From positions 248,001 to 312,000 of the forward strand of contig JAFEKR010000044.1 in the NCBI GenBank assembly GCA_019022495.1: DNA of 64,000 nucleotides. Reading direction: 5' to 3'. The stretch is from Epichloe hybrida. Lineage: Eukaryota > Ascomycota > Sordariomycetes > Hypocreales > Clavicipitaceae. The translations under genes were made by a program, and so were the position numbers. Each line of letters starts with the position of its first letter. The first letter of the stretch is position 1. Below the pieces are notes generated by a model. It ran no database searches. It was not told the DNA's origin and saw only the letters and a program-made list of their open reading frames with translations. Shown here one piece after another: positions 1 through 11,734 of this stretch.

Positions 1-911
1 ATATCGCACCACAAGCCGTGTGAACTGCTTTACGGAGCGGTTTCGAGCCGCTATACGGACATTCCGTCGAACAGGCTGCACGAGTTGATGCCTTGAGCTC
101 GGTTGAGGGGCTTGATCGTGGCCCGGCCCGTCAGGCGGCATGGGGATCCAAGCGCTGATTCTGCTGGAATTTGGCCCAAATGCGTCGGCGGGACTAGATA
201 TCTCCAATTCTCCTCTTTTTCGGAACTTGGAGTCGTCCGTCAATGAGGGTTTCCCACGCGTGAAATCTAACCGATGCCCACCGATGCCCACCGATGCCCA
301 CCAACCACATGGTAATATGGTATGATCGTATGATCCCCCCCCCTCGGCACTGTTCCCGGGTGGTACGCCAACAAGGTTGATTGGCTTTTGTCCATTGCGA
401 TGGAAGCAGGCGCGTGAAGATGGCCTGTCACAGATTACTGCGTGTGGTCGTAGGTGGTATGTGGCATGCCTACAAGCTTTGATTGGCTGTTTGGTACTCC
501 GTAGTCGTAGTCCCTCAGAATTAGCGAGAGCGGCACGCCGGCTCCACATCCGGCCTCGCCTTCCAACATCCTCCGAGAACGGGGCCCCATTTCCCGTCCT
601 GTGGCCAGCCAATCATATTTGCATATACGCACTGTTCTTGAATATGTATGGCTGAAGCAAGGAGCAGCTGCACCAAGCGGGGAAACCCTGTCCAGTCCAG
701 ATCCCGCCCCGTCCACGCGAGTTATCTACATACAAATGACGTCCTGCCACCACCCCCAACTTCCAACCCATTCCCTAGCAAACGCTATTCCCCCCATCTT
801 CCTCCCAAACATCATCGCTTCACCATCCTGGAAACACCCTTCGTAAACCCGACTTCCCACCCAGTCCACGACCCACTCAACAGCTTCATCAGCCATCACC
901 CCGTCTCAGTA
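1..911. other. intergenic/5' flank, no gene recognised
   Basis: No convincing coding region on either strand. It holds three exact tandem copies of a 10-mer (271-300) and a TACTCCGTA palindrome-like motif at 495-503. The last 200 bases are pyrimidine/CCC-rich, as expected of a promoter and 5' UTR for the gene starting at 912. The first 130 bases could be the edge of an unseen neighbour. Confidence 0.5.
271..300. repeat. short tandem repeat, 10-mer x3
   Basis: CCGATGCCCA is repeated three times without mismatch in a non-coding stretch. Confidence 0.9.
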
Positions 912-1414
912 ATGGACTTTCTGAAAAAGATGTCGGATGGTGTCGGCGGAGGCACCAAGGAGAGCACCAACAGCGGGGAGACCCAAAACAGCGGCGTAGG
1001 CATGTTCAAAGATAAATTGAACGGCATGGCGGGCGGAGGAAAGCAGGGGGAGGAGAATGAAGACGGTCTTGATAAAGGTGCGTTGAGTACCCATTGCTCT
1101 TGGATTTAGGCGGCCTTCCCCCCCCAAAAAGTAGATATTAAAAAAGAGAGCGCGCGAGGGAAGACAAAACACGACATGGCATATTGGACCCCGGGGGCTA
1201 CGACTGGCATGACAAAATGCTAACTGGTTCTTCTGGGTCTTCAGCCGTCGACTTTGTGCAGGAGAAATTCCTGGGACAAGGCGACCAGAGCAACGAATCT
1301 GCCGCCGAGCAGGCCAAAGACGAGGCTATTTCCGACTTCATTCGGGACAAGTACAAGACGACTACCGGGAAAGATTTCTTCATCCCTGATAAGGAGAAGA
1401 AGTTTGGCGTTTAG
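912..1414 (+). CDS. small charged hypothetical protein, 111 aa, one intron
   Basis: Two exons, 912-1077 and 1245-1414, joined over a 167-bp intron with GTGCGT donor, a TGCTAAC branch motif at 1218-1224 and TCAG acceptor. The join gives the in-frame sequence DKAVDF. The product begins MDFLKKMSDG and is rich in Gly, Asn, Lys and Glu. Its second half is an amphipathic, highly charged segment (QEKFLGQGDQ...ISDFIRDKYK) ending TTGKDFFIPDKEKKFGV. There is no signal peptide or membrane segment. It resembles a common class of small soluble fungal proteins of unknown function. The frame stays open upstream to 648, but that part is low-complexity Pro/Ser/His sequence and reads like 5' UTR, so the ATG at 912 is preferred. 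No function is claimed. Confidence 0.75.
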
Positions 1415-1681
1415 AACACAGGAGCGGGATTTGTTGAACTCGTACAATGAATTCTTGTCTCTTCTTTTGCCGATAAATTGAATATCGATATTGGTCAACA
1501 ACTGAACAAAAGTGCCACGCTGAACCCAGTGGATTGAATAATATGATTAATGTGTACGACACTAGGAGGATTCCGTCGGGCAAATGTGTACTTCCGTCAA
1601 GTCCAACCCAGTTCCATCTCAATCACTCATGTATGTCCCAGTGTCCAAAACTTGAGCCAAAAATACTGGAAACCCCCAACT

Positions 1682-3890
1682 TTACTGGGCTGGTCCAGGG
1701 TACTGCGGGTGGAAGACCATTTGTGGTGGTGCGGGCACGCCCTGGTATCCGCTCATGAAACCGCCCCGAGATCCTGATGGCCGCCAATAGCCACGATACT
1801 GTCCGTATCCACGGCCGCCTCGAGATTGATCACCGTTATGCCAACCTCTGTTGCCATAACCATGCGTGTGTGGAGGAGAGGCACCACCACCCGAGTAGTT
1901 TCCTCTCCAGGTTGACATGTTGGTAGGTGAATGAACCACTGTCGCTTGTGATCCGACTTGATTGCGTGCCTCCCCGTTCCCGTTTCCACCTACTCCAGCA
2001 GCGGTTTCACTTGCGGTCGCATCGCTCGAGGTGCCCGATTCATTACTGTGCGATTGGTGGTTTTGACTATTGCCCCAGCGGCCGCCCCGTTGTTGACCGC
2101 GCCGTCTGTTCAACGTCCGTCGTGCCGATCGTGGCTTACGGTCTACATGAAAATCGATCTTCTTGACGGGATCTGTGGCCATGTTATTATGAGAGAGGCC
2201 ACATCTCTCCAAATCGTCCGCTTCAGTTGTCCAGACCTGGAAGAGGTTCTCGAGCTTGTCTAGTCCCTGAAGCTCCGGGATCCACGCTCGGACAAAGGTA
2301 CCTTCCTTGTCGTAATCGAATGCTTGTTTAACGGGATTGAACGTGCGGGCGTCACCTCGAGGATCGTTGCCGACGCCCGCCACATACTGCCAATTGGCCC
2401 AGTTGGAAGAGACATCGTAGTCGACGAGCAGCATCTCGTACCACTCAGCGCCGTATCGCCAATCGATTCCCAAGTGTTTGGAGAGGAAGCTGGCCACGTT
2501 TTGTCGTGCTCGATTCGACGTGTACCCAGTCAAGTAGAGTTCGCGCTGGGACGCATCTATCAAGCCCATTCCAGTTGTTCCATTCTTGAACCGCTCGAAT
2601 ATCTTCGCTGTCGCGGCAGGACGTTGGCTTTGGTTTGGAGAAGCATCTTTCTCGCTAGGGGTGTTCCACCTCTTGTCATACGATTTTTCTTGGCGAAATC
2701 CAGATAGTCGGAAGAGGTTGCGTCCGAATTTGGCTGTGCAGAGTCGCATGTAGTCTCTCCAGAGCAGTTCAAATCGTATGCCCTTGGTTCCATCGTTTTC
2801 CCCTCCGCCAAATCCAAGTGCATCTTTGTAGTCGTCACTGGCACCATTTTCAAGTTTCAGAAGCTCTTCGTGTACTTGTCTGGCTGTGAGGCACCCAATG
2901 GCCAGGTAACTGGAGAGTTTGGTGCTGTAATCGGTGCCTACAAGTCCGTTGCGCGTGTCCTTGTACGAGGTCAATGCGCCAGACTTTGCCAGATGAGTCA
3001 GGCGTTCCCATGCTGCTGATTCTCCCCCATGAGGTGAATTACTAGTCTGCGTGACTTCAGGCGCAGCCGGGGGGTCGGGAAGTATGTTCACGAGTGGCGT
3101 GGTCAGTTTCTTACAGAGATCCTCCAAAGACGAAGCCGAAACGAAAGGATGTGCTTGGCCAGGAATCATGGACTCTGCTGGCAATGCTGGCAACGATGAT
3201 TGGCCTGGTCGCGGCAGCACTTCTCTCGGCTTTTCTCGAAGTGGCTCCTGGGATTTTCGGTACGTCGTGAATACATCAGGCAAATCTTCAGGTCCTGCGA
3301 GGCCAGTGTCACGGCTATTTTCCCCACGAGTTCCACGTCAACAAATTATTCCAAGAAAAGAGACACCGGGTGGCAGCAACTCACTCGTCAACAAAATACT
3401 TTTCATCCTTCCAGATCTTGAAATCAATATCTTGCTTAGAACACAATGAAGCTATTGCTTTTTGTTCTTGCTCCTCCTCCCAAGAAAGTTCCTCCGTCAT
3501 CCAGACGCTGTTCACGCTGGCGGATGTGTCCTTCAACTCCTTTACCAGGTGACCCAAAACATCCTTGGCACTTCCAACCCTAATCACCAGACCGCTGCCT
3601 AGCTCTTCCAGGTTTCTCTTGAGGTTCCAGACCGATTCGGCCAGAAACTGGGCTCGGTGCGGTCCACAACGCCAGAACTTACCCACTTGGCTTGTAGCTG
3701 GAGGATAAGGACAGGTTTCTTCATCTTTCAGGAAGCCTGAAATTTCGATCTGATGAGCAGGGAATACGTAAACCGGCAAAAGGTGTGTAAACCCATGGTC
3801 ACTGACAGACGCAAGATGGTGCAGAATGGGATTGTCGGCGACCCTCAGATCACGCCTCAAGAGGTAGACCAACAGTTTGGTTCGAGACAT
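1682..3890 (-). CDS. cryD: cryptochrome DASH (CRY-DASH) with Gly/Arg-rich C-terminal tail, 712 aa
   Basis: Exons 3890-3385 and 3314-1682 flank a 70-bp intron (GTGAGT...TTGAC...TAG). The join restores YFVDDRDTGL...EDLPDVF, a typical CRY-DASH passage. The start MSRTKLLVYLLRRDLR begins the photolyase alpha/beta (antenna) domain. The FAD-binding domain shows STKLSSYLAIGC near residue 300, ELLWRDYMR, and GTTGMGLIDASQREL...TGYTSNRARQ followed by DYDVSSNWANWQY. CRY-DASH proteins bind FAD and a folate antenna; they repair CPD lesions, mainly in single-stranded DNA, and act as blue-light photoreceptors in fungi. After about residue 550 comes a tail of roughly 160 residues with RRRGQQRGGRWG and repeated RGG/GYG units, a nucleic-acid-binding type of extension. 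An upstream in-frame start at 3944 exists but adds 18 residues that do not look like the family. Family assignment is firm; in vivo role is inferred. Confidence 0.95.
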
Positions 3891-6367
3891 TGTCAAGGAG
3901 AGGAAGAAACGATGATGGGACCTGAGAAGATAAACTGTACTCAAATGGGTGTTATGTATAGCACATACCCGACTATACGCGGAGTGGAACTTTCAGTCTT
4001 GGATATTCCAAAAGGAAGGTCAAGTGAAATGGACGAGAGCCCACTTTTGGATTGTGTGTGCTAACGATGAAGGGCAGAGGGGAAGTGTGTGGAGAAGTGG
4101 TAGGTACATGTAGGGAGCTCGTTTTAGAAAAGGGGGCTTTGGAGAAACAAATTCCCCGAGGCTTACATGTACAGATGTATGTACATGTAGTGCCAGGTGA
4201 TTGTGGGCGATTGTGGACCTTGCGATCTGAGATGCAGTGGTGCATGTGTCGATACAAGAAGCGCAATCAATGACAGGTCATGAGCTAGTCTCATCAGAGC
4301 ACGAGGCGTCAAGAAGGCAGGTGCCGAGCATGGGGGGGTTGCTGTGTCTGTGTCTCTGGCCTTGGACCAACGGCACAAGGGGGGCCTCGGAGTATGCATA
4401 GGAGCATTCGTCATTTGTGAGCATGGCAAAGTTGCCAAAAGGGAGCTTTTGAGGCAATCAACGAGACGGGTATTATTTTTCTCGTGGTACGGTCAGGTGC
4501 GGTGCGGTGCCAGCAAGAGGAAGGGACAGAGAGGCCAACTCGTGAGATGAGGAATGACGATGCCTGCATTGCCTGGTGCTTAATTAGTTGGTAGTTTTGC
4601 TTCTAGTCTCTAGAACCAATAGTCTTCGCCAACTGTGACTCCGTCACACCATCGAGCCATCGAGACCCAGAAACGTCATGAGGAACTGGTGACGTCTTGC
4701 AGACCTCTTCCGCAACTGCGGCCTTTTCACCAACCCTCGTCATCATCCCTTTCATGTGCACAAGTGCCCATTCATCGACAGGTTAAACAGGTGCGCACTG
4801 CACTGAGAGTCAATGGAGAAGTCGATGGTCGAAGTCGATGGTCGGAGTCGATGGTCGAAGTCGCTCCACTTTGCCCAGATCGGACCAGCCACAGTCAACC
4901 CACAAATTCGGAACCAAGATTGCCAGGATCAGAGATGGGTCAATAATGATTTAAGGGTCCTCCTGTACAAATCCGTACATACGGAGGAGTGGTGCCACCG
5001 GTGGTGTGGCAGCAGCAGCCCAGCCACGCTGCATCGATTTCCCAATTCTCTCATCTTCTTCTGATCTTATTTTCGCTTAAGCCAGCATCATCAATGCTGA
5101 CAGGTGTCGGCAGCTGCCGAACAAACGCATACGGACGCGCCCTTATTCTCATTCCATCAAAGAAGCATTCCATCAAAGAAGCTGTCCGAGGTGACGACGT
5201 CTTGTCCTCTTCAAAGTCCGTCTTTGCCCATCACGCCGCCAATATCATTTGCCACTCTCAATCGCCTGCTGCTGAATACCTACCGGGACCAACATTGTAC
5301 TGTCTAGTTCTAGTCTTCTTTTCTTTTTTCATCTTTCTTATTTAGTAAGCGCTGGCTGCACTGTGATAACTACCCTACTCTACTGGGAGCCTAGCAGTAC
5401 AGTTGAATTATTTTTCCGTGCCTGGGTCTCAAATGAGCGCCATGTCTTTCCGTCAACATCATGTTTCCCCCTCGCCCCGCCCCGCCCCAGGCGACGCTTT
5501 CAACAACAGGATCCTTTCACAGAAGAAGCAAGTTCTCGTGTTCCGTGTCGATTTGCTTCATCTCTTCTTCTCCCCCCTTCACTTCGCATCATCTCGCTGC
5601 CAGTCCCGATTCCCGAACGGCAACAAGGGCCCATGTGCATCGATAATGACGACTTCCATTATACCAAAGATCCGAAACGAAGAACTTCGTTGCCCACTGG
5701 CCCTTTTTTTTTTCTTTTTTGAACTTCATTCCCGCATCACAACGCTTCAAAATCCAGCTGAGCTAATGCAATGCACGGCTCAGTTCCATAATGGGTTAGT
5801 TCGACTCAACGGCCCCAGCTAGTGGCGTCATTGGTGCTTCGTTCGAGGTGCCAAATCATCTCAGCATCATCACGCCGTCATTGACAGAGTCTGCACATGA
5901 AGATCTATTGTCAGATCACCTCGATTCCTGAAACGATACAATACTATGTACACTGTTTTCTCCTCACACTGGTTGTTTCAGTCAGTTGTGTGTTGGCCAT
6001 GACTCTGATCATTGACCTCGACAATTCGAGTTGGTTCTCAGCCCAGACTTTGTCTGCAGGAACACGCATAAGTTTGGCATGAAGAGGCATCAATTAACTA
6101 AAAAGAGGCCGAGGTGAGACATTATCGAGTTGCAATGTAGCGTGATGGGATGTACTAACAGCAGCCGGTTCTGGGACGCGATCAACCAGCAATTCGAGCA
6201 CATTGTCTGCACAGGGATAATTGCTGTCACGTTTATTCCCAGGAAAATTCGACCATGCTTAGTATGAGAAAGACGCAGTGTTTTTATTGAAATATATTAC
6301 GCCAAGGCAAAGGATAAGAACAGAATTTTACAGTAACGCTGATCAGTGACTTGCCCTCCTGCTAATT
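3891..6367. other. 2.5-kb intergenic region without a recognised gene
   Basis: Lies between the CRY-DASH start and the 3' end of the cupredoxin gene. Only short ORFs of compositionally biased sequence occur. It contains three TACATGTA palindromes (4105-4112, 4164-4171, 4182-4189), a degenerate 12-mer tandem repeat near 4821-4862, and C/T-rich tracts around 5440-5720. It probably holds the CRY-DASH promoter at its left end. I saw no certain light-response element. Confidence 0.5.
4821..4862. repeat. degenerate 12-mer tandem repeat (AGTCGATGGTCG-like)
   Basis: About three and a half imperfect copies of AGTCGATGGTCG/AGTCGATGGTCGA in non-coding DNA. Confidence 0.7.
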
Positions 6368-7085
6368 TTAGATGAGCAAGGCCGCAAAACCAACAGCCAC
6401 TGCCCCGACACCTCCCAACGAGGCCTGCATGTGTGAGGCGGCTCCTGTTCTGGTACCCCGATCGCCAGAAGCTGTGTCAGTAGGTCGATAGGGGTTGGTT
6501 CTTGAGCCACCGGCTGTATCGTCGTTGCCGTCGACCATCTCACCACCAAACATACCATCAGGAGCCTCGTTTGCTTGCGCAGCCCTGGCTGCTGTCTTGT
6601 ATCTGTCGAGGGAATCTGTCGAAGTGGGGTTTACAACGCCAACCATCCCCTTCTGACAATGACTGGCGACGGTGCAGTACATTGCCATTGGTTCAGTGCT
6701 GTTAACCGTCACTCGGAAGACGTTTGTCTTTGAGACGCAATCGTAACCATGTTAGTCGAGAGATTCCCGGAGAGGTCGCCGAGACGTCACAAGATTTCAG
6801 CACGTGGGAAAGAAGATGACATACGTTAGGCCCGTTGCCCGAGGTCTTCATTACACCAGAGAAAAACCCTCCTTGCAAGGCAGGAGTGCACCCGCTGGAA
6901 AAATCGCCCATGGCGACACTGTGCTGCTTGTAGAAGCGGTACTCCAAGACATCGCCCTCTTCTGCCGTCACGGAACTGGGAGTGAAGGCCAGGCCGTCTC
7001 TGCCAACCGCAATTCTGATGGTCTTGGCGCTGGCCTGAGTAGCCAACAGAGACAAGGCGGTAATGGTAAGATCCGTGAAGTGCAT
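6368..7085 (-). CDS. secreted cupredoxin-domain protein, probable GPI anchor, 206 aa
   Basis: Exons 7085-6825 and 6727-6368 flank a 97-bp intron (GTATGT donor, CGACTAAC branch site, AAAG acceptor); the join reads GNGPNTNVFRVTVN. Residues 1-20 are a signal peptide (MHFTDLTITALSLLATQASA). The cupredoxin fold follows, with RIAVGRDGLAFTPSSVTAEEGD and a His in YKQHSVAMGDFSSGC. Then comes MYCTVASHCQKGM, which gives the C-x4-H-x4-M spacing of a type-1 copper site, so all four usual ligands appear present. After the domain is a Thr/Gly/Asn-rich linker and a hydrophobic C-terminus (GGVGAVAVGFAALLI) typical of a GPI-anchor signal. Such fungal extracellular serine/threonine-rich cupredoxins sit at the wall or membrane surface; their redox partner is usually unknown. 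Copper binding is inferred from the ligands. Confidence 0.88.
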
Positions 7086-8819
7086 TGCGAAAAGTGTAAC
7101 TGTTCCTTTTGAATTGAGTTGATGGTGTTCAGAATTAGTCGAATGAGCCTATCGAATGAGAAGCCTTCACGATTATCAAATATCTGAATGGGCCGGGGTG
7201 AGTTGTATTAATACCCAACAACGACCAGTGGTCCATTGAGGATAAGCTTTACAAGTTGCAACCAGACCACAACGTCCGAGACCAACTAAGAACTCAGATG
7301 ACTCCTGCCATGGTCATAGTCTCGTTGCTGTGAATTATTCGTCAGGAAGCCGCCGGTGTGCTACATGCTACTCGCCGGGCCACTCGTCCCGTCTCAGGTC
7401 ATACATGGGGACATGTACATGATAAATTCATGAGTAGGAGGGATGTTACCGGAAGCACATGAGCCTGAAGCAGGTCCTGGACTTTGGCCGGGCGGTACTG
7501 CGCAACAGTAAGTCTCTGCTAGAAGTCTCCATCAGCGGCACAGTTGTAGCCGTCCCGGTGTCGTTGCCAGCACGTCTAGAAGGAGGTGGCGTCTCGCTGC
7601 GCCGCCGTTTCACCCGTTTGCGTCTGACAGAACAACCTGGAGGCGACTTGAGCTGAGCCGTGAGGCTGCTGGTACCTGACATTGACGAGACTTTTTGACC
7701 CTGTTTCATTGGAAGGCGCTGATGCACAAGGCATGACACTGTCAGGTTCTCATGGAATACACTGCCTCTAACCCGGATGAGAGAAGACTTGACGCACGCC
7801 AAAAAAAGTTAAAGTTGAAATTAAAGGCAACGTGCAAAAACGAGTCAATCGCAGCCAGGTTAATGGGTCACGTTTCATCGACAAGTCGTCCTCGCCGCTA
7901 GCCACGTCCCTACCTCTGCGCTTGGCTGTCCCTTGAAACAATCCTCCGAGAAAAGTGGTGCAGGTGAATCTGATTCATAACTTGAGTCCATAGCGGGATT
8001 CCATGAGGGATTCCATAAGGAATCTATAATCGTAAATGTGCAAAAGTCCTCTGGACTGTGTCATGGCCCGTTGTATCATGCCGCTCCCTCCGCTTGTCCC
8101 GGGCAGCAGGTCTTAATATCCGTGATCACCACCACGTTAGCTTCGCCGACGGGCTGTGAAATCTTGGAGCTTCGGTCCAGCTTCCTGAGCGTCGCGATTC
8201 GAGCTTCTGAGGGCCTCTGGCCCGTGCTTGCTTACAGAATATTCTACCGAACAGGCCGCATCTTTGGCGCTCGGAGATGGCTTCCGACATGAAAGCAATT
8301 GATTTTTGTTGATGTTAAGCGCATTATGTAGAAAGGCGATGGGTCCGTAACGGCGCGTGTGTATCTATGTATGTACATACATTATGTAACGGACACCGGC
8401 TCCATACTCGGTACTTTGTATTGAATGGTCCGCACTGCACTGAGTGAGGTCACAGGCTCACAGCACAACTCACGTTACGTGCATGTGTCTTGTCCAGCAG
8501 CTCCACTGGATCCGGCCAGCCAGCCAGTGCTATTACACTATTCTCTAACCGAGGATGCCACGCGGCATGCACCGGCAATAAAATCATCTTGGCTGGTGAT
8601 TTCTGCCACTGGCCCGCCGGCCGAGCAACCAACCAGACCAGACCCCAGACAGACATCACCGAGGCCGGGACAGGAATTGACGTTTTTTCCCTCCTCCCTC
8701 CCTCCTCCCCCTTTACCATCCCAATCGGCGGCTCTTCTTGCTGCCAGCCTTCTGCTTTTTGACGTCAATTGGAACAGCGTGCTTCTCCCAGCACCAGAAC
8801 CAAGAAAAGAAACTGCACC
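7086..8819. other. intergenic region upstream of the cupredoxin and prpD genes
   Basis: 1.7 kb with no supported gene. It serves two divergent promoters. A 118-residue Arg-rich reading frame on the minus strand (7446-7802) has no recognisable features. The region just before 8820 is C/T-rich and contains a CRE-like palindrome, listed separately. Confidence 0.5.
8760..8767. promoter_or_regulatory. CRE/ATF palindrome TGACGTCA in the prpD promoter
   Basis: A perfect TGACGTCA lies about 53-60 bases upstream of the prpD start codon, next to CAATTGG. This is the consensus for bZIP factors of the ATF/CREB class. Binding is inferred from the motif only. Confidence 0.45.
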
Positions 8820-10831
8820 ATGTCTGCCGTCAACCGCGGCCTGCGGTCAGCATCGAAGCAGCTTCGCGTTCCTCGCCTCCTGACGGCTCCCGCCTCATAC
8901 GTAGCGGGCCGCTCGGCCTCCGTCGGCGCTCGCGTCTTTGCTGCTGCCTCTGCTGCCGCCTCTGCTTCTGCGACTCCACCCTCGAATTCACCACGAAGCA
9001 ACTTTTCAACCTCTGCTTCAAGACTGTCTGGTGCGCCCGCCATGGCCTCCCAATCCCGCGAGTACGATCCTGAGATCAAGGACATTGCCGACTATGTCGC
9101 CAACAAGCCCATTGATTCGGAGCTTGCCGTGAGTGACCCCTTGACCCCTTCGCCATCCATCCATTTACTTGTGACTCCCCCATCTACATCATGTGCCCCA
9201 GACCGTTCATTATTTTGGCGGGGTAACCATTTTCCCCCGCCAGCCAAAAAAAAAAAAGTCGACGACTCGACGACTCGACATCCATTTGTGTGCCCGAAAC
9301 CAACATCACAAATGATTTCTAACTCTTGCAAATACCTCTCTTAGTACGACACTGCTCGATGGATTCTCCTCGACACCCTCGGCTGTGGTCTCGAGGGTCT
9401 GCGATTCAAGGAGTGCGCCAAGCTCCTTGGTCCCATCGTCCCCGGTACCGTCGTCCCCAATGGCACCAAGGTTCCCGGCACGCCCTTCGTTCTTGATCCC
9501 GTCAACGGCGCCTTCAACATCGGAGCCATGATCCGATGGCTCGACTTCAACGACTGCTGGCTGGCCGCCGAGTGGGGTCACCCCTCGGACAACTTGGGCG
9601 CCATCCTGGCTGTCGCCGACTGGATCAACCGCACCAACAAAGCCGGCGGTAACCTGGCAGGCGGCAAGATCCTCACTGTCAAGGACGTCCTCGAGTCCAT
9701 GATCAAGGCCCACGAGATTCAGGGCTGCCTGGCTCTGCTCAACTCGTACAACAAGGTCGGTCTCGACCACGTCGTCCTCGTCAAGGTCGCCTCCGCCGCC
9801 GTCGTCTCCAAGATGCTCGGCCTCGGCGAGAAGCAGATTGCCGACGCCGTCACCCAGGCCTGGGTCGACGGCCAGTCCCTGCGAACCTACCGCCACACTC
9901 CCAACACCATGTCCCGAAAGTCGTGGGCTGCCGGTGACGCGTGCCAGCGTGCCGTCAACCTGGCTCTCAAGGTCATGAAGGGCGAGCAGGGCATTCCCAC
10001 TGTCCTGTCCGCCCCTACTTGGGGTTTCTACGATGTCCTCTTCAAGGGCAACAAGTTTGAGTTCCAGCGCCCCTACGGCAGCTATGTCATGGAGAATGTT
10101 CTCTTCAAGGTCTCATACCCTGGTACGACACCTCTTCCCCTCTCCCAACTCTCAAAGTCCCGCTTCCACTTCATTCCGTCCGTCACCTCGGTTCGCTAAC
10201 ACCCCGGGGGTTTGCAGCCGAATTCCACTCTCAGACTGCCGTCGAGGCCTCCGAGATCATCTACCACAAGCTCAGGAAGATGGGCAAGTCCGCCGCCGAC
10301 ATAAAGTCCATCACCTGCCGCACCCACGAAGCTTGCATCCGCATCATCGACAAGCAGTTCAAGCCCATGGACAACTTTGCCGACCGCGACCACTGCATCC
10401 AGTACATGTGCTCAGTCATGCTCGTCTTCGGCCGTCTCGAGGCCACCGACTACACCGACGGCGGCGAGGCCGCCACCTCGGAGCTCGTCAAGTCCCTACG
10501 CAAGAAGATCAAGTGTGTTGAGGACCCCCAGTACACCAAGGACTACCATGACCCCGCTCTGCGAACCATTTCCAACGCGCTCACCGTTGAGCTCAACGAC
10601 GGCACTGTCCTCGACGAGGTTGCCGTCGAGGCTCCTCTTGGCCACCGTCTGCGCCGTGATGAGGCCAAGCCCGTCATCTTGGCCAAGTACAAGCGCCACC
10701 TTGGCCCTCATTTGTCTGAGAGCCGTGTCCAGGAGTTGGTTGAGCTTAGCCAGGATAGCAGCAAGCTTGACACCATGTCTGTTGACGAGTATGTTGACTT
10801 GTACACTGTCAAGGAGAGCAAGTTCTTGTAA
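8820..10831 (+). CDS. prpD: 2-methylcitrate dehydratase (MmgE/PrpD family), mitochondrial, 566 aa
   Basis: Three exons, 8820-9128, 9345-10122 and 10218-10831, separated by introns of 216 and 95 bp. Both joins keep the family sequence ([31 protein letters not shown]). The first 60 or so residues are Arg/Ser/Ala-rich with no acids ([20 protein letters not shown]), a mitochondrial presequence. The MmgE/PrpD domain fills the rest: [20 protein letters not shown], the helical region with [31 protein letters not shown], and the C-terminal lid domain ending KESKFL. The enzyme dehydrates 2-methylcitrate to 2-methyl-cis-aconitate in the methylcitrate cycle, which disposes of propionyl-CoA from odd-chain fatty acids and some amino acids. 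Length fits fungal orthologues. A cis-aconitate decarboxylase-like paralogue is possible but less likely given the mitochondrial leader and sequence. Confidence 0.93.
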
Positions 10832-11734
10832 GCATGTACATATGTTAGAGCGGCGTTGGTGTGGGGTGTGGGGTGTGGGCGAGTGGAAGTGAAGAAGGTG
10901 AAGAAGGTGAAGCAGAGCAAGTTAGTAACACTAGACCAGTGGATGCTGGTCAGTCTATAACATGGACATCGACAGACACTCAACCACCTACCTCAGAGAC
11001 GCCCTTACCAACCGTCACGTTTCCGTCGCGTTTGTCAATCTCACGGGCCGTCGGTCGTCCCCTGTCTAAATCGTAATTGTAGCTCCCGCCCATCGCACGT
11101 GATCCCGGAAATGACATCAATTCCCATTTGCCACAAGCCGATGAATACTAGCCGCAGCGGTACATCACGAATCCCTTTCACCTCAAAAGGTATCCCTCCG
11201 GACAGGTCTCCTGGTCGCACTCGGCATCGCACTCGGCATCAAGTGCAGCTTTGGAGAGCAAAGACAAGCGCAGATTGGAAAACTTGGCCTCGAATGCTGA
11301 ATTTGGCATCAAATGCGAGCAAACAAGTATTAAGAGACGAAGCGCATATGTAATACGCCCAACAAGTTATCGCGATTTGTCTGCTGTGGCCCTGTGGGCC
11401 TGTGGCACGACGAATTAAGCCTAGTGCGGTGGCTTGGCTCGGCCGCCTGCAGCCTGCAGCCTCCAGCCTGCGAGCACAGCCACCACGCAACGCGAGCTTG
11501 AGTGATCGGGGCCTTTTCCGTACCCGTGAAACGACTGCCACTGTTCGTATCTGTTCCGTTCCGTCTTGAACCATTTCATTCTCCCCCCTCACACATAAGT
11601 TCCGGACGCCCACCGACCTATAAGCTTCGCTTCGCACATCGTCGATATCCAGATTTTTCTTCAACTCTGCGGCTTCCTCTCCCTTGGACACGATACAGTG
11701 CGACCAACCGACGTACAAGCCCCGGCCGTTAACA
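10832..11734. other. intergenic region
   Basis: Holds the prpD 3' region, with a GTGGGGTGTGGG run near 10859, and the promoter/5' UTR of the SH3 gene. Reading frames here are short or antisense to promoter sequence. No gene is supported. Confidence 0.5.

Noticed and set aside
648..911. In-frame upstream extension of the gene at 912
   Set aside because: Pro/Ser/His-rich low-complexity sequence typical of a C/T-rich leader; the family-like start is MDFLKK.
7446..7802. 118-residue Arg-rich frame on the minus strand
   Set aside because: No recognisable domain, promoter or splice structure; lies in a divergent promoter region.
9306..9896. 196-residue open frame antisense to prpD
   Set aside because: Mirrors the GC-rich third codon positions of prpD exon 2; acidic Gly/Val/Asp-rich composition, no domain.
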